Positions 34,525-43,554 of a stretch of 64,000 nt of DNA are shown in pieces. The position numbers and the translations under genes are program-made. Source of the DNA: Aminipila terrae. Lineage in GTDB: Bacteria > Bacillota > Clostridia > Peptostreptococcales > Anaerovoracaceae. The stretch is taken from positions 2,790,001 through 2,854,000 of the forward strand of contig NZ_CP047591.1 of NCBI RefSeq assembly GCF_010120715.1. Reading direction: 5' to 3'. Under the pieces are notes generated by a model. That model had not been told where the DNA came from. It saw only the letters and a list, made by a program, of their open reading frames with translations, and did no database searches. Numbering within the stretch: position 1 is the stretch's first letter; each line of letters begins with the position of its first letter.

Positions 34525-35730
34525 ATGAAAAATAAGTTTATTCCATTGCTTTTTGCAGGGGATATTAATGTATATAGTGTAGCAAGAGCTTTTCACGAAG
34601 AATATGGCATTAAGCCATTTGTATATGGAAAATTTCCTACAGGTCCGTGCTACAAGAGCAAAATAATGAATTATAATGCAAATCCAAAGGCAGATGAACA
34701 GGATACTTTCCTTTCACTTGTTCTTGGATTTGCAGAAAAGCATAAAGATACCAAAATCCTTTTAATTGGTTGTGGAGACAGCTACGTACAGCTGATCAGC
34801 GAAAATAAGGACAGGCTTCCTGAAAATATTATCGCCCCTTATATTCACATTGATATGATGAATAACTTAATTCACAAAGAAAAATTCTATGACATGTGTG
34901 AAAAAATTGGTGTGGACTATCCAAACACTTTTGTGCATAAAAAGGAGCTGGGGCATAGTTTTGAACTTCCATTTGATGCACCATTCATAATAAAACCTTC
35001 CAATGGTATTGAGTACTGGAGACACCCTTTTACTACCCAGAAAAAGGTATATAAAGCAGACTCAAGAGAAGAACTGGATTCTGTTTTAGATGATATTTAT
35101 GGGTCCGGTTACGAAGATTCTATTATAATCCAGGATTTTATCCCCGGAGATGACACTTTTATGCGGGTACTTACAAACTATTCCGATAAGAATGGTAAGG
35201 TTAAGATGATGTGTTTAGGACATGTTCTTCTGGAAGAGCATACACCTCATGGAATCGGTAATCATGCAGTTATCATAACTGAGCATAATGAAACGGTAGA
35301 AGCACAGTTTAAACAGCTTTTGGAAAGTATGAACTATATTGGATTTTCAAATTTTGATATAAAATATGATACAAGGGATGGCAAATATAAAGTATTTGAA
35401 ATCAATACCAGACAGGGAAGAAGTAATTTTTATGTGACAGGAGCAGGGGCAAATGTGGCCAGATGCTTAGTAGAAGATTACATTGAGGACAGACCTCTTG
35501 AAGAGAACTTTGTAAGAAACAGAAATTTATGGCTGGTTGTACCGAAAAAGGTTGCCTTTACTTATATAAAGCCAGAAGAATACAAGAAAGAAATGCGGGA
35601 ACTGTTTGCAGCAGGAAAATGGGTTAATCCATTATTTTATGCACCAGATAACAATTTAGGAAGAAAGCTGAAACTAATTAAGTCACAGATGGGACATTAT
35701 GTTAAGTTTAAAAAATATCTTGGAAAATAA
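34525..35730 (+). CDS. ATP-grasp carboxylate-amine ligase
   Basis: This 401-residue protein has an ATP-grasp fold: a preATP-grasp N-terminus (PLLFAGDINVYSVARAFHEEYG), a lysine in the ATP-binding strand (PFIIKPSNGIEYW), DSIIIQDFIPGDDTFMRVLTN and a metal-binding FEINTRQGRSNFY. Such enzymes join a carboxylate to an amine through an acyl-phosphate. The next genes encode an aspartate/glutamate racemase and a MurE-type ligase. In Enterococcus faecium a similar ATP-grasp ligase (Asl) works with an aspartate racemase to add D-Asp to peptidoglycan lysine, so a role in peptidoglycan cross-bridge formation is plausible. AAGGAG precedes the ATG. The substrate is unproven. Confidence 0.82.
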   Translation: MKNKFIPLLFAGDINVYSVARAFHEEYGIKPFVYGKFPTGPCYKSKIMNYNANPKADEQDTFLSLVLGFAEKHKDTKILLIGCGDSYVQLISENKDRLPENIIAPYIHIDMMNNLIHKEKFYDMCEKIGVDYPNTFVHKKELGHSFELPFDAPFIIKPSNGIEYWRHPFTTQKKVYKADSREELDSVLDDIYGSGYEDSIIIQDFIPGDDTFMRVLTNYSDKNGKVKMMCLGHVLLEEHTPHGIGNHAVIITEHNETVEAQFKQLLESMNYIGFSNFDIKYDTRDGKYKVFEINTRQGRSNFYVTGAGANVARCLVEDYIEDRPLEENFVRNRNLWLVVPKKVAFTYIKPEEYKKEMRELFAAGKWVNPLFYAPDNNLGRKLKLIKSQMGHYVKFKKYLGK

Positions 35731-35760
35731 GGCAGACAGATACTTTAGGAGAATTTATAC

Positions 35761-36474
35761 ATGAGAGAAAAAGGACAAAAAGTTCTAGGTGTAATAGGCG
35801 GAATGGGGCCTCTTGCAACTCAGCTTTTTTATAAGATGATCATCGATAAAACAAAGGCCCATTGTGATCAGGACCATTTAAACATGATTATTTTAAATCA
35901 TGCAAGTATGCCGGACAGAACAACAGCAATTAAAAGCGGAGATGTAGAGGAACTTTATCATAAACTTTTGCATGATGCAAAGTTTTTGGAAGTGGGTGGA
36001 GCAGATTACATAGCAATACCATGTAATACATCTCATCTTTTAGTAGACAGGCTTCAGAAGAGTTTAAAGATTCCCATTATCAATATGATAAAGGAAGCAG
36101 CTATGTCTTTATACTGCAGGCACGGTGAAAACTTTAAACTGGGGATACTTGCAACCGATGGCACTATTAAAACAAAACTATACCAAAATGAATGTAAGGC
36201 ACTAGGTATAACAGCAGTGGTACCATCTGAAGAAAATCAGGCAAGGGTTATGAAAATAATTTATGATGGCATTAAAGACGGAAACCCTGTTGACATGAAA
36301 GATTTTTATGAAGTTGAAAAAGAAATGAAAGAAGCCGGATGCAAGTGTGTGCTGATGGCATGCACTGAACTTTCCTGCTTTAAAGAAATAAATAATCTTT
36401 CCGATTTTTATGTAGATGCAATGGAAGTCTTAGCAGAGAGAGCAATCGTATTGTGTGATAAAAGTTTAAAATAA
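35761..36474 (+). CDS. Aspartate/glutamate racemase family protein
   Basis: This 237-residue enzyme belongs to the cofactor-independent Asp/Glu racemase family. It has the N-terminal LGVIGGMGPLATQLFYKMII, the first catalytic cysteine in YIAIPCNTSHLL, and the second in VLMACTELSCF; both cysteines are therefore present. The GGMGPLAT motif is typical of aspartate racemases (RacD) rather than MurI glutamate racemases. It lies 30 bases after the ATP-grasp ligase and just before a MurE-like ligase, so it probably supplies D-aspartate (or another D-amino acid) for cell-wall synthesis. TAGGAG precedes the ATG. Confidence 0.88.
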   Translation: MREKGQKVLGVIGGMGPLATQLFYKMIIDKTKAHCDQDHLNMIILNHASMPDRTTAIKSGDVEELYHKLLHDAKFLEVGGADYIAIPCNTSHLLVDRLQKSLKIPIINMIKEAAMSLYCRHGENFKLGILATDGTIKTKLYQNECKALGITAVVPSEENQARVMKIIYDGIKDGNPVDMKDFYEVEKEMKEAGCKCVLMACTELSCFKEINNLSDFYVDAMEVLAERAIVLCDKSLK

Positions 36475-36504
36475 CTTTATAATTTGAAAAACAGAGGTGG
36501 TCAG

Positions 36505-38028
36505 GTGTCAAACAAAATACAGAATTTAAGAGAGTATATAAAATTATTAAAAGATCAGGATTTATTAGTTGAAACCAATGCAGAAGAAGATGCAATGGAA
36601 GAGCTGGTGAGATACGTATCCTATAACTCCATGGATGTGAAATATGGAACGCTTTTTATTTGTAAGGGTACGCATTTTACAGCAGAGTACCTGAAGAGTG
36701 CTATAAAAGAAGGAGCCTTTGCGTATATAAGCGAAGAAAAGTATGATATATCAGATTTAAAAACAGAACGCAATATACCTTATATTATTGTAAATGATAT
36801 GAGAAAGACAATGGCTTATATATCAGACAAGTATTATAATCAGGTCTGGGATAAACTGAACCTTATTGGAATCACAGGAACAAAGGGGAAGTCTACCACC
36901 ACTTATTTTATGAAGGCCATTCTGGATGATTATTTAAAAGACATGAAAAAACCTAAAAGTGCTGTTCTATCAGGAATTGATAATTATGACGGAGTAGTAA
37001 ATGAAGAATCTCATCTGACCACTCCTGAAACTTTAGATCTCCATAGACATTTTAATAATGCGGTGAAAACAGATATAGAGTATTTATCTATGGAAGTTTC
37101 AAGCCAGGCTTTAAAATATCACAGGACCCTGGGAGTAAATTTTACAGTGGGATGCTTCCTAAACATTGGAGAGGACCATATAAGTGAGGCGGAACATTGT
37201 GACTTTGAGGATTATTTTCAGTCTAAGCTGAAACTGTTTAATCAGTGTGAAACAGCTTGTGTAAATATAGATTCTGACCATGTAGAACGTGTTCTTTATG
37301 AGGCAAAGAAATGCAAGAGAGTAGTTACATTCGGCCTGAATGAAAAGGCGGATATATATGGATACAATATTGCTACCAGTGGAAACAGTATTGTTTTTAA
37401 TGTACGTTCTGACAGCTTTGACGAAGAATTTAAAATTAACATGCCTGGTTTATTTAATGTTTCCAATGCTCTGGCAGCGATTGCCATTTGTTATTCATTA
37501 AATATTCCCCTTAAAAACATACATGCAGGCTTGAAAAAAGCTCAGGTAAGCGGCAGAATGGAAGTCTATACAAATCTCAATAAAGATTTGTATGTAATTG
37601 TAGACTATGCTCACAATAAAATGAGTTTTGAGTCTTTATTTGCTTCTATGAAGAGGGAATTTCCTAACAAGAAAATAACAATTGTATTTGGCTGTCCAGG
37701 CAAAAAAGCTCTTGCAAGAAGACGTGAGCTTGGGGATATAGCGGGTAAATATTCTGATCATGTATTCATCACGGAAGAGGATGCAGGGGAAGAGCCACTG
37801 ATGAAAATATGCCAGGAAATTGCAGAACATGTGGAAGAACATGAATGTAAATGTTCCATAATCCCAGACAGAAAAGAAGCTATCAGACAGGCCATTGCAG
37901 ATGCAGACAGAGATACCGTAGTTCTTGTAACCGGAAAAGGCAGGGAAACAAGGCAAAAGAGGGGAACAAAGTATATTGATACTCCTTCTGATGTGGAATA
38001 CGTACAGGAGTTTTTGAAGGACAAGTAG
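36505..38028 (+). CDS. MurE-type UDP-N-acetylmuramyl-tripeptide synthetase
   Basis: Mur ligases add amino acids to the UDP-MurNAc peptide. The ATP-binding motif is ITGTKGKSTTTYF, and YLSMEVSSQALKYHR and DYAHNKMSFESL are MurE hallmarks. The amino-acid specificity loop, DNPR in meso-diaminopimelate enzymes, reads EDAG here (Glu425-Gly428), so the third residue added is unlikely to be meso-diaminopimelate; lysine, ornithine or another diamine is possible. Its genomic site beside a racemase and ATP-grasp ligase, away from a dcw cluster, suggests a second, specialised MurE. I take the GTG at 36505, preceded by AGAGGTGG; a TTG at 36484 is in frame but lacks a binding site. Confidence 0.85.
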   Translation: MSNKIQNLREYIKLLKDQDLLVETNAEEDAMEELVRYVSYNSMDVKYGTLFICKGTHFTAEYLKSAIKEGAFAYISEEKYDISDLKTERNIPYIIVNDMRKTMAYISDKYYNQVWDKLNLIGITGTKGKSTTTYFMKAILDDYLKDMKKPKSAVLSGIDNYDGVVNEESHLTTPETLDLHRHFNNAVKTDIEYLSMEVSSQALKYHRTLGVNFTVGCFLNIGEDHISEAEHCDFEDYFQSKLKLFNQCETACVNIDSDHVERVLYEAKKCKRVVTFGLNEKADIYGYNIATSGNSIVFNVRSDSFDEEFKINMPGLFNVSNALAAIAICYSLNIPLKNIHAGLKKAQVSGRMEVYTNLNKDLYVIVDYAHNKMSFESLFASMKREFPNKKITIVFGCPGKKALARRRELGDIAGKYSDHVFITEEDAGEEPLMKICQEIAEHVEEHECKCSIIPDRKEAIRQAIADADRDTVVLVTGKGRETRQKRGTKYIDTPSDVEYVQEFLKDK

Positions 38029-38031
38029 GAT

Positions 38032-39138
38032 ATGGGAAGTAAATGGACAGGCTTGATTAAAAAGGAGACCGTATTTGTAATTTCTGGGCTGGCAGCTATG
38101 CTGTCAGCCTTTTTCGTACCACCTTCTCTGTCATATAAAGGATACATAGATTTTAAAGTAATTGCATTACTATTTTCGCTGATGGTTGTAGTAGCAGGTC
38201 TCCAGAAAATCGGAACTTTTGAGATTATCTCCCAGGCACTTTTGAAAAAAGCAAGGTGTGTACGGATTGTATCCTTGATTCTGGTGACCCTGTGTTTTTT
38301 TATTGCTATGATGGTTACTAATGATGTTGCATTACTTACAATGGTTCCTTTTACATTAGCAGCCTTAGATTTTTTGAGCGAAAAAAGACTTATATTCATT
38401 GTAGTAATGGAAACCGTAGCAGCTAATCTGGGAAGTATGCTGACTCCTGTGGGTAATCCACAAAACTTATATTTGTTTTCATATTTTCATTTAACAGCAA
38501 TAGAATTTTTAAAGATTACTTTTCCAATCACCCTGTTAAGTTTTATTCTGGTTGTTATAATGACATCAGTGGTACGGGGCCAGAAATTAAATATAGTATT
38601 TGATGTGGAAACTATGGTGGAGAGCAAGTTTAAACTTTGTTCCTATATTGGTTTATTTTTTATCTGTATTGCTTCTGTGGTGGGTATACTGGATTACCGG
38701 TTAATGTTTATTATAGTGCTTTTATCTATTATAGTGCTGGATTGGAAATTACTTAAAGAGGTAGATTATTTTCTACTGATAACTTTTATATTCTTCTTTA
38801 TATTTGTTGGAAATGCAGGAAAGATGGATATTATAAGCCGAGTGATTTCACAGATGATACAGGGGAAGGTATTTTTTTCAGCTATAATACTGTCACAGTT
38901 TATAAGCAATGTACCCGCAGCTGTAATGCTGTCGTCTTTTACAGATAACTCCAGAGATCTGATTTTAGGAACAGATATAGGTGGATTGGGAACATTAATT
39001 GCATCTTTAGCCAGTTTAATATCCTTTAAAATTTATTCCCAGAGGAAGTCTGCAGATAAAGGACGATATCTGATTGTTTTTACGGCTATAAATTTTTTAT
39101 ATTTAATTATATTAATATTTGCATCAACTATTTTATGA
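38032..39138 (+). CDS. SLC13/ion transporter superfamily permease
   Basis: This 368-residue protein has about ten membrane helices. It has the paired signatures of the ion transporter superfamily: FFIAMMVTNDVALLTMVPFTLAAL and AANLGSMLTPVGNPQNLYLF in the first half, and LSQFISNVPAAVMLSSF with LGTDIGGLGTLIASLASLISF in the second. It is shorter than the antiporter on the cassette and only distantly related to it. It begins 3 bases after the MurE-like gene, so it is in the same operon; it might import an amino acid or dicarboxylate used by the ligases. The substrate is not readable from sequence. Confidence 0.82.
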   Translation: MGSKWTGLIKKETVFVISGLAAMLSAFFVPPSLSYKGYIDFKVIALLFSLMVVVAGLQKIGTFEIISQALLKKARCVRIVSLILVTLCFFIAMMVTNDVALLTMVPFTLAALDFLSEKRLIFIVVMETVAANLGSMLTPVGNPQNLYLFSYFHLTAIEFLKITFPITLLSFILVVIMTSVVRGQKLNIVFDVETMVESKFKLCSYIGLFFICIASVVGILDYRLMFIIVLLSIIVLDWKLLKEVDYFLLITFIFFFIFVGNAGKMDIISRVISQMIQGKVFFSAIILSQFISNVPAAVMLSSFTDNSRDLILGTDIGGLGTLIASLASLISFKIYSQRKSADKGRYLIVFTAINFLYLIILIFASTIL

Positions 39139-39160
39139 AAAGTAAAAAGGGGGAAATGAA

Positions 39161-40560
39161 ATGAACCACATGGAATTAACTCCAGGCGATGTAGAAAAAA
39201 TTCTGGAGTATCAACGTAACTACTTTAATACTAACATTACAAAAAATACGGAATTCCGGATAAAACAGCTGAGAAATTTAAAAAAGGGAATAAAGAAACA
39301 TGAAAATGAGATTTCTGAGGCATTGCACAAAGATCTGGGAAAGCATAAAAATGAAGCCTATATAACAGAAATAGGATTTGTATATGCCAGCATTTCCTAT
39401 ATGATCAAAAATCTTGCAAAGTGGGCAAAGCCGGAGAAAAGGCATACCCCTTTATATCTGTTACCATCCAGGAGCTATGTGCAGAGCGAACCCTATGGAA
39501 CCGTGCTGATTCTGGGGCCTATAATTATCCTGTCCAGCTACTGCTGGAACCGCTTATTGGAGCTATAGCCGCAGGTAATACTGCGGTGGTAAAAACATCA
39601 GAAATGGCAGTTAACACTTCAGAAGCTATAAAAAATATGATAGAGGATACCTTTGAAAGCTGCTATATAACGTGCGTAGAAGGTACATTGGAGACTAGCA
39701 CATCCTTAATAAATTCAAAATTTGATTATATTTTTTTTACAGGCAGCCCTGCAGTAGGAAAAATTGTAATGGAGGCAGCCGCAAAAAATCTGGTACCGGT
39801 TACTCTTGAACTGGGAGGGAAGAGTCCTGCAATAGTTGATGAAAGTGCAAACATTAAAGAGGCAGCGAGGAGAATTATATGGGGTAAAATGTTAAATGCA
39901 GGGCAGACCTGCGTTGCACCAGATTATGTACTAGTTCATGAATCGGTGGAAGAGGAAATGCTTCTTCAAATGAAAAAGGCTGTAAAAAGATATTATGGAA
40001 AAGACGTGGAAAAAAGCAGTGATTATGGCTGCATCATAAACGACAAACATTTTAATAGGATACTTAACTTGATGGAACAGGAGAGAGATTCTATTGTTTT
40101 CGGAGGGCATAGTAATGCTGAAACCAGGTATATAGAGCCAACAGTGCTTAGGACGAGTCAATGGAATGCTTCCATAATGCAGGAAGAGATTTTTGGACCA
40201 GTGCTTCCCGTTATAAAGTATACTGATCTAGATACAGCTCTTAAGAATATTAAAGAATTACCAAAACCTTTGGCTTTATATCTTTTTACACGAAAAAGGA
40301 AGGTTGAAAGAAGAGTACTAAGAGATGTTTCCTCTGGAAATGCGTGTATAAATGATACCATTATGCATATTGCCAATCACTGGTTACCTTTTGGCGGTGT
40401 TGGGGGAGCAGGTATGGGAAGTTATCATGGACAGCAGAGCTTTGTAGCTTTTTCTCATAAAAAGGGAGTACTAAAAAAGTCAGCAAGATTTAATAATACG
40501 CTGGTTTATCCACCATTTAGCGAGAATAAATTATGGATAGTCAAGAAATTTTTAAAATAG
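39161..40560 (+). pseudogene. Aldehyde dehydrogenase, apparent frameshift
   Basis: This is an NAD(P)-dependent aldehyde dehydrogenase of the class 3/CoA-independent type that normally runs about 460 residues. The first frame runs MELTPGDVEKILEYQRNYF to PYGTVLILG; the second carries PVQLLLEPLIGAIAAGNTAVVKTSE, VFFTGSPAVGK-like FFTGSPAVGKIVMEAAAK, the catalytic Glu in TLELGGKSPAIVDE, and the catalytic Cys in NAGQTCVAPDYVLV. Adding one G to the GGGG run at 39514-39517 gives LILGAYNYPVQ and joins both parts. Both halves are otherwise intact, so I read this as a base-calling error. GGGGGAAA precedes the ATG. It lies 22 bases after the SLC13-like gene. Confidence 0.87.
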
Positions 40561-40786
40561 GAAAAATACTAAGAAAAGTACGCCTTTAAGGTTGAGATAA
40601 ATTAATCTGATCCTTGAGGGTGTTTTTTTATGCCTAGTATTCATATACAGGCTGTTTTAACAAAACATCAAGACATTATATACTTTTTCTTAATGAATTG
40701 ACAAGCATATATTAAGACATAGATTTTCCTCCTTTGATACTATTAATATAACAAAGTCATCAACTTATATTTTGAAGAAAGGAAAT

Positions 40787-41761
40787 ATGATGGGGAAAAA
40801 GGGATTAACTATTTATGGATGTGAAAAAGATGAAGCAATGCTTTTTCAAAAATATTCAAAGTCATATGATTTGAAACTGAAAATAGTGAGAGATGCAGTC
40901 ACTCTTGAGAACGCTTCACTGGCAGGGGGAAACAAATGTATAAGTGTCAGCCATAAAACAGAGATTACACTACCTGTATTAAAAGCACTTGAAAAAAAAG
41001 GAGTAAGGTATATTTCTACCAGGAGCATTGGGTTGAACCATATAGATGTAAAGGCAGCCCAAAGGCTGGGGATTTGCATTGATAATGTGGTATATTCGCC
41101 AAACGGTGTGGCGGATTATACCCTGATGCTGATGCTGATGGGGTTAAGAAATACAGAGGATGTTTTGAGGCGTGCGGATGAACAGAACTTTAGACTGGCA
41201 GCAAGGGGAAAAGAGCTTAGTGATATGACAGTGGGGGTATTGGGAACTGGGCGGATTGGACAAGCTGTTATCAAACGTTTAACTGGGTTTGGATGTAAGG
41301 TACTGGCCTATGACCATGAGAAAACCGCAGAGGTTAATTATGCAAATTTGGATGATGTGCTGGAACAAAGTGATATTGTGACCTTACATATGCCCCTGGA
41401 TGTGGAAACCAGACATATGCTGGATGACAGCAGCATTGCAAAGATGAAGAAAGATGCTTTAATTGTTAACACAGGACGAGGGGCACTGATTGATACAGAA
41501 GCGTTAGTCCAGGCCCTGGAAAGTGGCAGGCTGGGTGGAGCTGTTCTGGATGTGATAGAAGGAGAAGAAGGAATTTTTTATCACAATTGCAAGGATGAAA
41601 TCATCCCAAATGAGCTTTTTCTCCGCCTCCGAAAATTAAGTAATGTGACAATTACACCACACATTGCTTTTTATACAGAACATGCGTTAAAAGATGTTGT
41701 AGAAAATACAATAAAAAACTGTTTAGAATATGAGAGGAGAATTGAGAAATGGATCGATTAA
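40787..41761 (+). CDS. vanH: VanH-type D-lactate dehydrogenase
   Basis: VanH reduces pyruvate to D-lactate for use in D-Ala-D-Lac cell-wall precursors. The product aligns along its whole length with enterococcal VanH as I know it: LTIYGCEKDEA, CISVSHKTEIT, GVRYISTRSIGLNHIDVKAAQRLGI, VADYTLMLMLMGLRN, SDMTVGVLGTGRIGQAVI, INTGRG-like VNTGRGALIDTEALVQALE, and TPHIAFYTEHAL with the catalytic His. AAAGGA precedes two possible ATG starts (40787, 40790). It overlaps the ligase gene by 13 bases. A TTGACA lies about 90 bases upstream (40698), but its -10 is weak. No VanR/VanS gene is adjacent. Confidence 0.93.
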   Translation: MMGKKGLTIYGCEKDEAMLFQKYSKSYDLKLKIVRDAVTLENASLAGGNKCISVSHKTEITLPVLKALEKKGVRYISTRSIGLNHIDVKAAQRLGICIDNVVYSPNGVADYTLMLMLMGLRNTEDVLRRADEQNFRLAARGKELSDMTVGVLGTGRIGQAVIKRLTGFGCKVLAYDHEKTAEVNYANLDDVLEQSDIVTLHMPLDVETRHMLDDSSIAKMKKDALIVNTGRGALIDTEALVQALESGRLGGAVLDVIEGEEGIFYHNCKDEIIPNELFLRLRKLSNVTITPHIAFYTEHALKDVVENTIKNCLEYERRIEKWID

Positions 41762-42780
41762 AAATTGCTGTTTTATTTGGTGGCTGTTCAGATGAATATT
41801 TTATTTCCATCAAGTCAGCTCAGGAAATTGCCCGTAATATTAATATAGAAAAATATGAACCAGTTTATGTAGGAATTAACAGAGAGGGACAATGGAAAAT
41901 CTGCGAGCAACCTGAGGTAAACTGGGAAAAAGGCAGGTGTATTCCTGCAATCATTTCTCCAGATCGAAGTTTTCACGGATTATTAGCTTTGGAAGATGGC
42001 AGATATAAGTCCATAGAGATAGATGTTGTTTTTCCGGTATTGCACGGAAAAATGGGTGAAGATGGTGCAATTCAAGGTCTTTTGGAACTTTCGGGAATCC
42101 CGTATATTGGATGTGATATACAAAGTTCTGTGCTGGGTATGGATAAGTCCCTTACAAATATAATGGCTAAAGACTCAGGGGTCAGGGTACCTGAGTTCTG
42201 GGTGGTAAATTTAGATGAAGAATTTGGCAGTTTGGAGTTAAAGTACCCTGTGTTTGTAAAACCTGCACGGTCTGGCTCCTCTTTTGGAGTTAGTAAAGTT
42301 TACAATGGGGAACAGCTATCTTCAGCTGTAGAAAATGCGAGACAGTATGACACAAAGGTATTGATTGAAGAGGCTATTTCTGGTTACGAGGTAGGGTGCG
42401 CTGTAATGGGCAGTGGAAAAGAGCTGGTTGTGGGAGAAGTAGATCAAATAGAAGTATCTCACGGATTTTTCAGAATTCATCAGGAAAAAAATCCTGAAAA
42501 AGGATCTGACAATTCCACCATAAAAGTACCTGCTGATATTAGTGAAAAGGATCGCAGATGTGTGCAAGAAACGGCAAAACGTATTTATAATACATTAGGC
42601 TGCAAAGGCCTGGCACGGGTGGATATGTTTCTGCAAGAAGATGGAAGGGTAGTTTTAAATGAAGTAAACACCATGCCGGGCTGTACTTCATACAGCAGAT
42701 ATCCCCGAATGATGGCGGCAGCAGGATTAACCATGTCTGAACTGATTGATAATATTGTTGAACTGGCATTGAAAGGATGA
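41749..42780 (+). CDS. vanA: VanA-type D-alanine--D-lactate ligase
   Basis: This ATP-grasp ligase makes the depsipeptide D-Ala-D-Lac, which vancomycin binds poorly. It is strikingly like VanA/VanB/VanD: KIAVLFGGCSDEY, VLHGKMGEDGAIQGLLELSGIPYIGCDIQSS, YPVFVKPARSGSSFGVSKV, EEAISGYEVGCAV, GEVDQIEVSHGFFRIHQE, LARVDMFLQEDGRVVLNEVNTMPG. His244 in FRIHQE is at the same position as the VanA residue that favours lactate over alanine; D-Ala-D-Ala ligases have a Tyr-Lys loop there. The 343-residue length equals VanA. Which van letter it belongs to needs a phylogeny; I use vanA for the gene class, not for a specific clinical type. Confidence 0.93.
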   Translation: MDRLKIAVLFGGCSDEYFISIKSAQEIARNINIEKYEPVYVGINREGQWKICEQPEVNWEKGRCIPAIISPDRSFHGLLALEDGRYKSIEIDVVFPVLHGKMGEDGAIQGLLELSGIPYIGCDIQSSVLGMDKSLTNIMAKDSGVRVPEFWVVNLDEEFGSLELKYPVFVKPARSGSSFGVSKVYNGEQLSSAVENARQYDTKVLIEEAISGYEVGCAVMGSGKELVVGEVDQIEVSHGFFRIHQEKNPEKGSDNSTIKVPADISEKDRRCVQETAKRIYNTLGCKGLARVDMFLQEDGRVVLNEVNTMPGCTSYSRYPRMMAAAGLTMSELIDNIVELALKG

Positions 42781-42786
42781 ATGAGT

Positions 42787-43392
42787 ATGAGTAGGGATTT
42801 TGTTTATATGGATGAGGTAATATGTGGCATTCGATGGGAAGCAAAATATTTTACCAGTAATAATTTTACTGGGGTTCCAGTGAAAGGTTATGGTGCAAAC
42901 CGTATAATGGGTACGAAGGCATTGGCAGAAGCTCTTGACAAAGTGCAGCATAAAGCCCGAGCCTTGGGATATGGGTTATTTCTCTGGGATGGATATCGGC
43001 CGCAGAGGGCAGTAGAGTGTTTCCTCAATTGGGCAAGACTACCTGATGATGGAATTCATAAGAAAAGATATTATCCTAATATTGACAGAGCAGAAATGAT
43101 CCAGAAGGGGTATGTGGCTACCCAGTCAAGTCATAGTCGGGGGAGTGCCATAGACTTAACCCTGTATATATTGAAAACAGGAAAGTTACTTCCCATGGGA
43201 GGTCATTTTGATTTAATGGATAAAAAATCTCATCATGATGCAAAAAATATTAAGCCCATAGAGTCAGAAAACCGTCATTTACTCCGTTCCATAATGGAAA
43301 ACTGTGGTTTTGAGGCCTATGAAAACGAATGGTGGCATTACATGTTAAAGGATGAACCTTATCCTGACACATACTTTGATTTTCCAATTTAA
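42787..43392 (+). CDS. vanX: VanX D-Ala-D-Ala dipeptidase
   Basis: VanX is a zinc dipeptidase that destroys D-Ala-D-Ala so that only D-Ala-D-Lac enters the wall. Counting from the ATG at 42787, the zinc ligands His116, Asp123 (SHSRGSAID) and His184, and the catalytic Glu181 (ENEWWHYML), fall at exactly the VanX numbers. Arg in LWDGYRPQRAV is also conserved. An in-frame ATG at 42781 directly follows the ligase stop and would add two residues. The 201-residue length matches VanX. The intact vanH-vanA-vanX order with overlapping or abutting genes indicates a working operon. Confidence 0.94.
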   Translation: MSRDFVYMDEVICGIRWEAKYFTSNNFTGVPVKGYGANRIMGTKALAEALDKVQHKARALGYGLFLWDGYRPQRAVECFLNWARLPDDGIHKKRYYPNIDRAEMIQKGYVATQSSHSRGSAIDLTLYILKTGKLLPMGGHFDLMDKKSHHDAKNIKPIESENRHLLRSIMENCGFEAYENEWWHYMLKDEPYPDTYFDFPI

Positions 43393-43406
43393 ATAATAAA
43401 TTACTG

Positions 43407-43437
43407 AAATCCCGATCAAAATAGCTGGTCGGGATTT
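43407..43437 (+). terminator. Hairpin terminator after vanX
   Basis: AAATCCCGATC and GGTCGGGATTT form an 11-base stem with one G-U-type mismatch, followed by a T-rich stretch (TGTCTGTTTTT). It closes the van operon. Confidence 0.75.
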
Positions 43438-43509
43438 GTCTGTTTTTGTCAGTAAAATGAATATTTATAAAAAAATTATCAGAAAAAATAAATTATTATG
43501 TGAAGCGAA

Positions 43510-43539
43510 TTGAAGATTTTTGAAAAAAGTAGCTATAGT
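43510..43539 (+). promoter_or_regulatory. Probable promoter of the first OTC gene
   Basis: TTGAAG (43510-43515) and TATAGT (43534-43539) are separated by 18 bases. The same elements with the same spacing occur before the second OTC gene, in otherwise diverged sequence. Confidence 0.65.
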
Positions 43540-43554
43540 TAAAAAAATTAAAAT

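Noticed and set aside
40561..40786. VanR-type binding sites upstream of vanH
   Set aside because: I see a TTGACA but no convincing repeated operator, and no vanRS gene to match.
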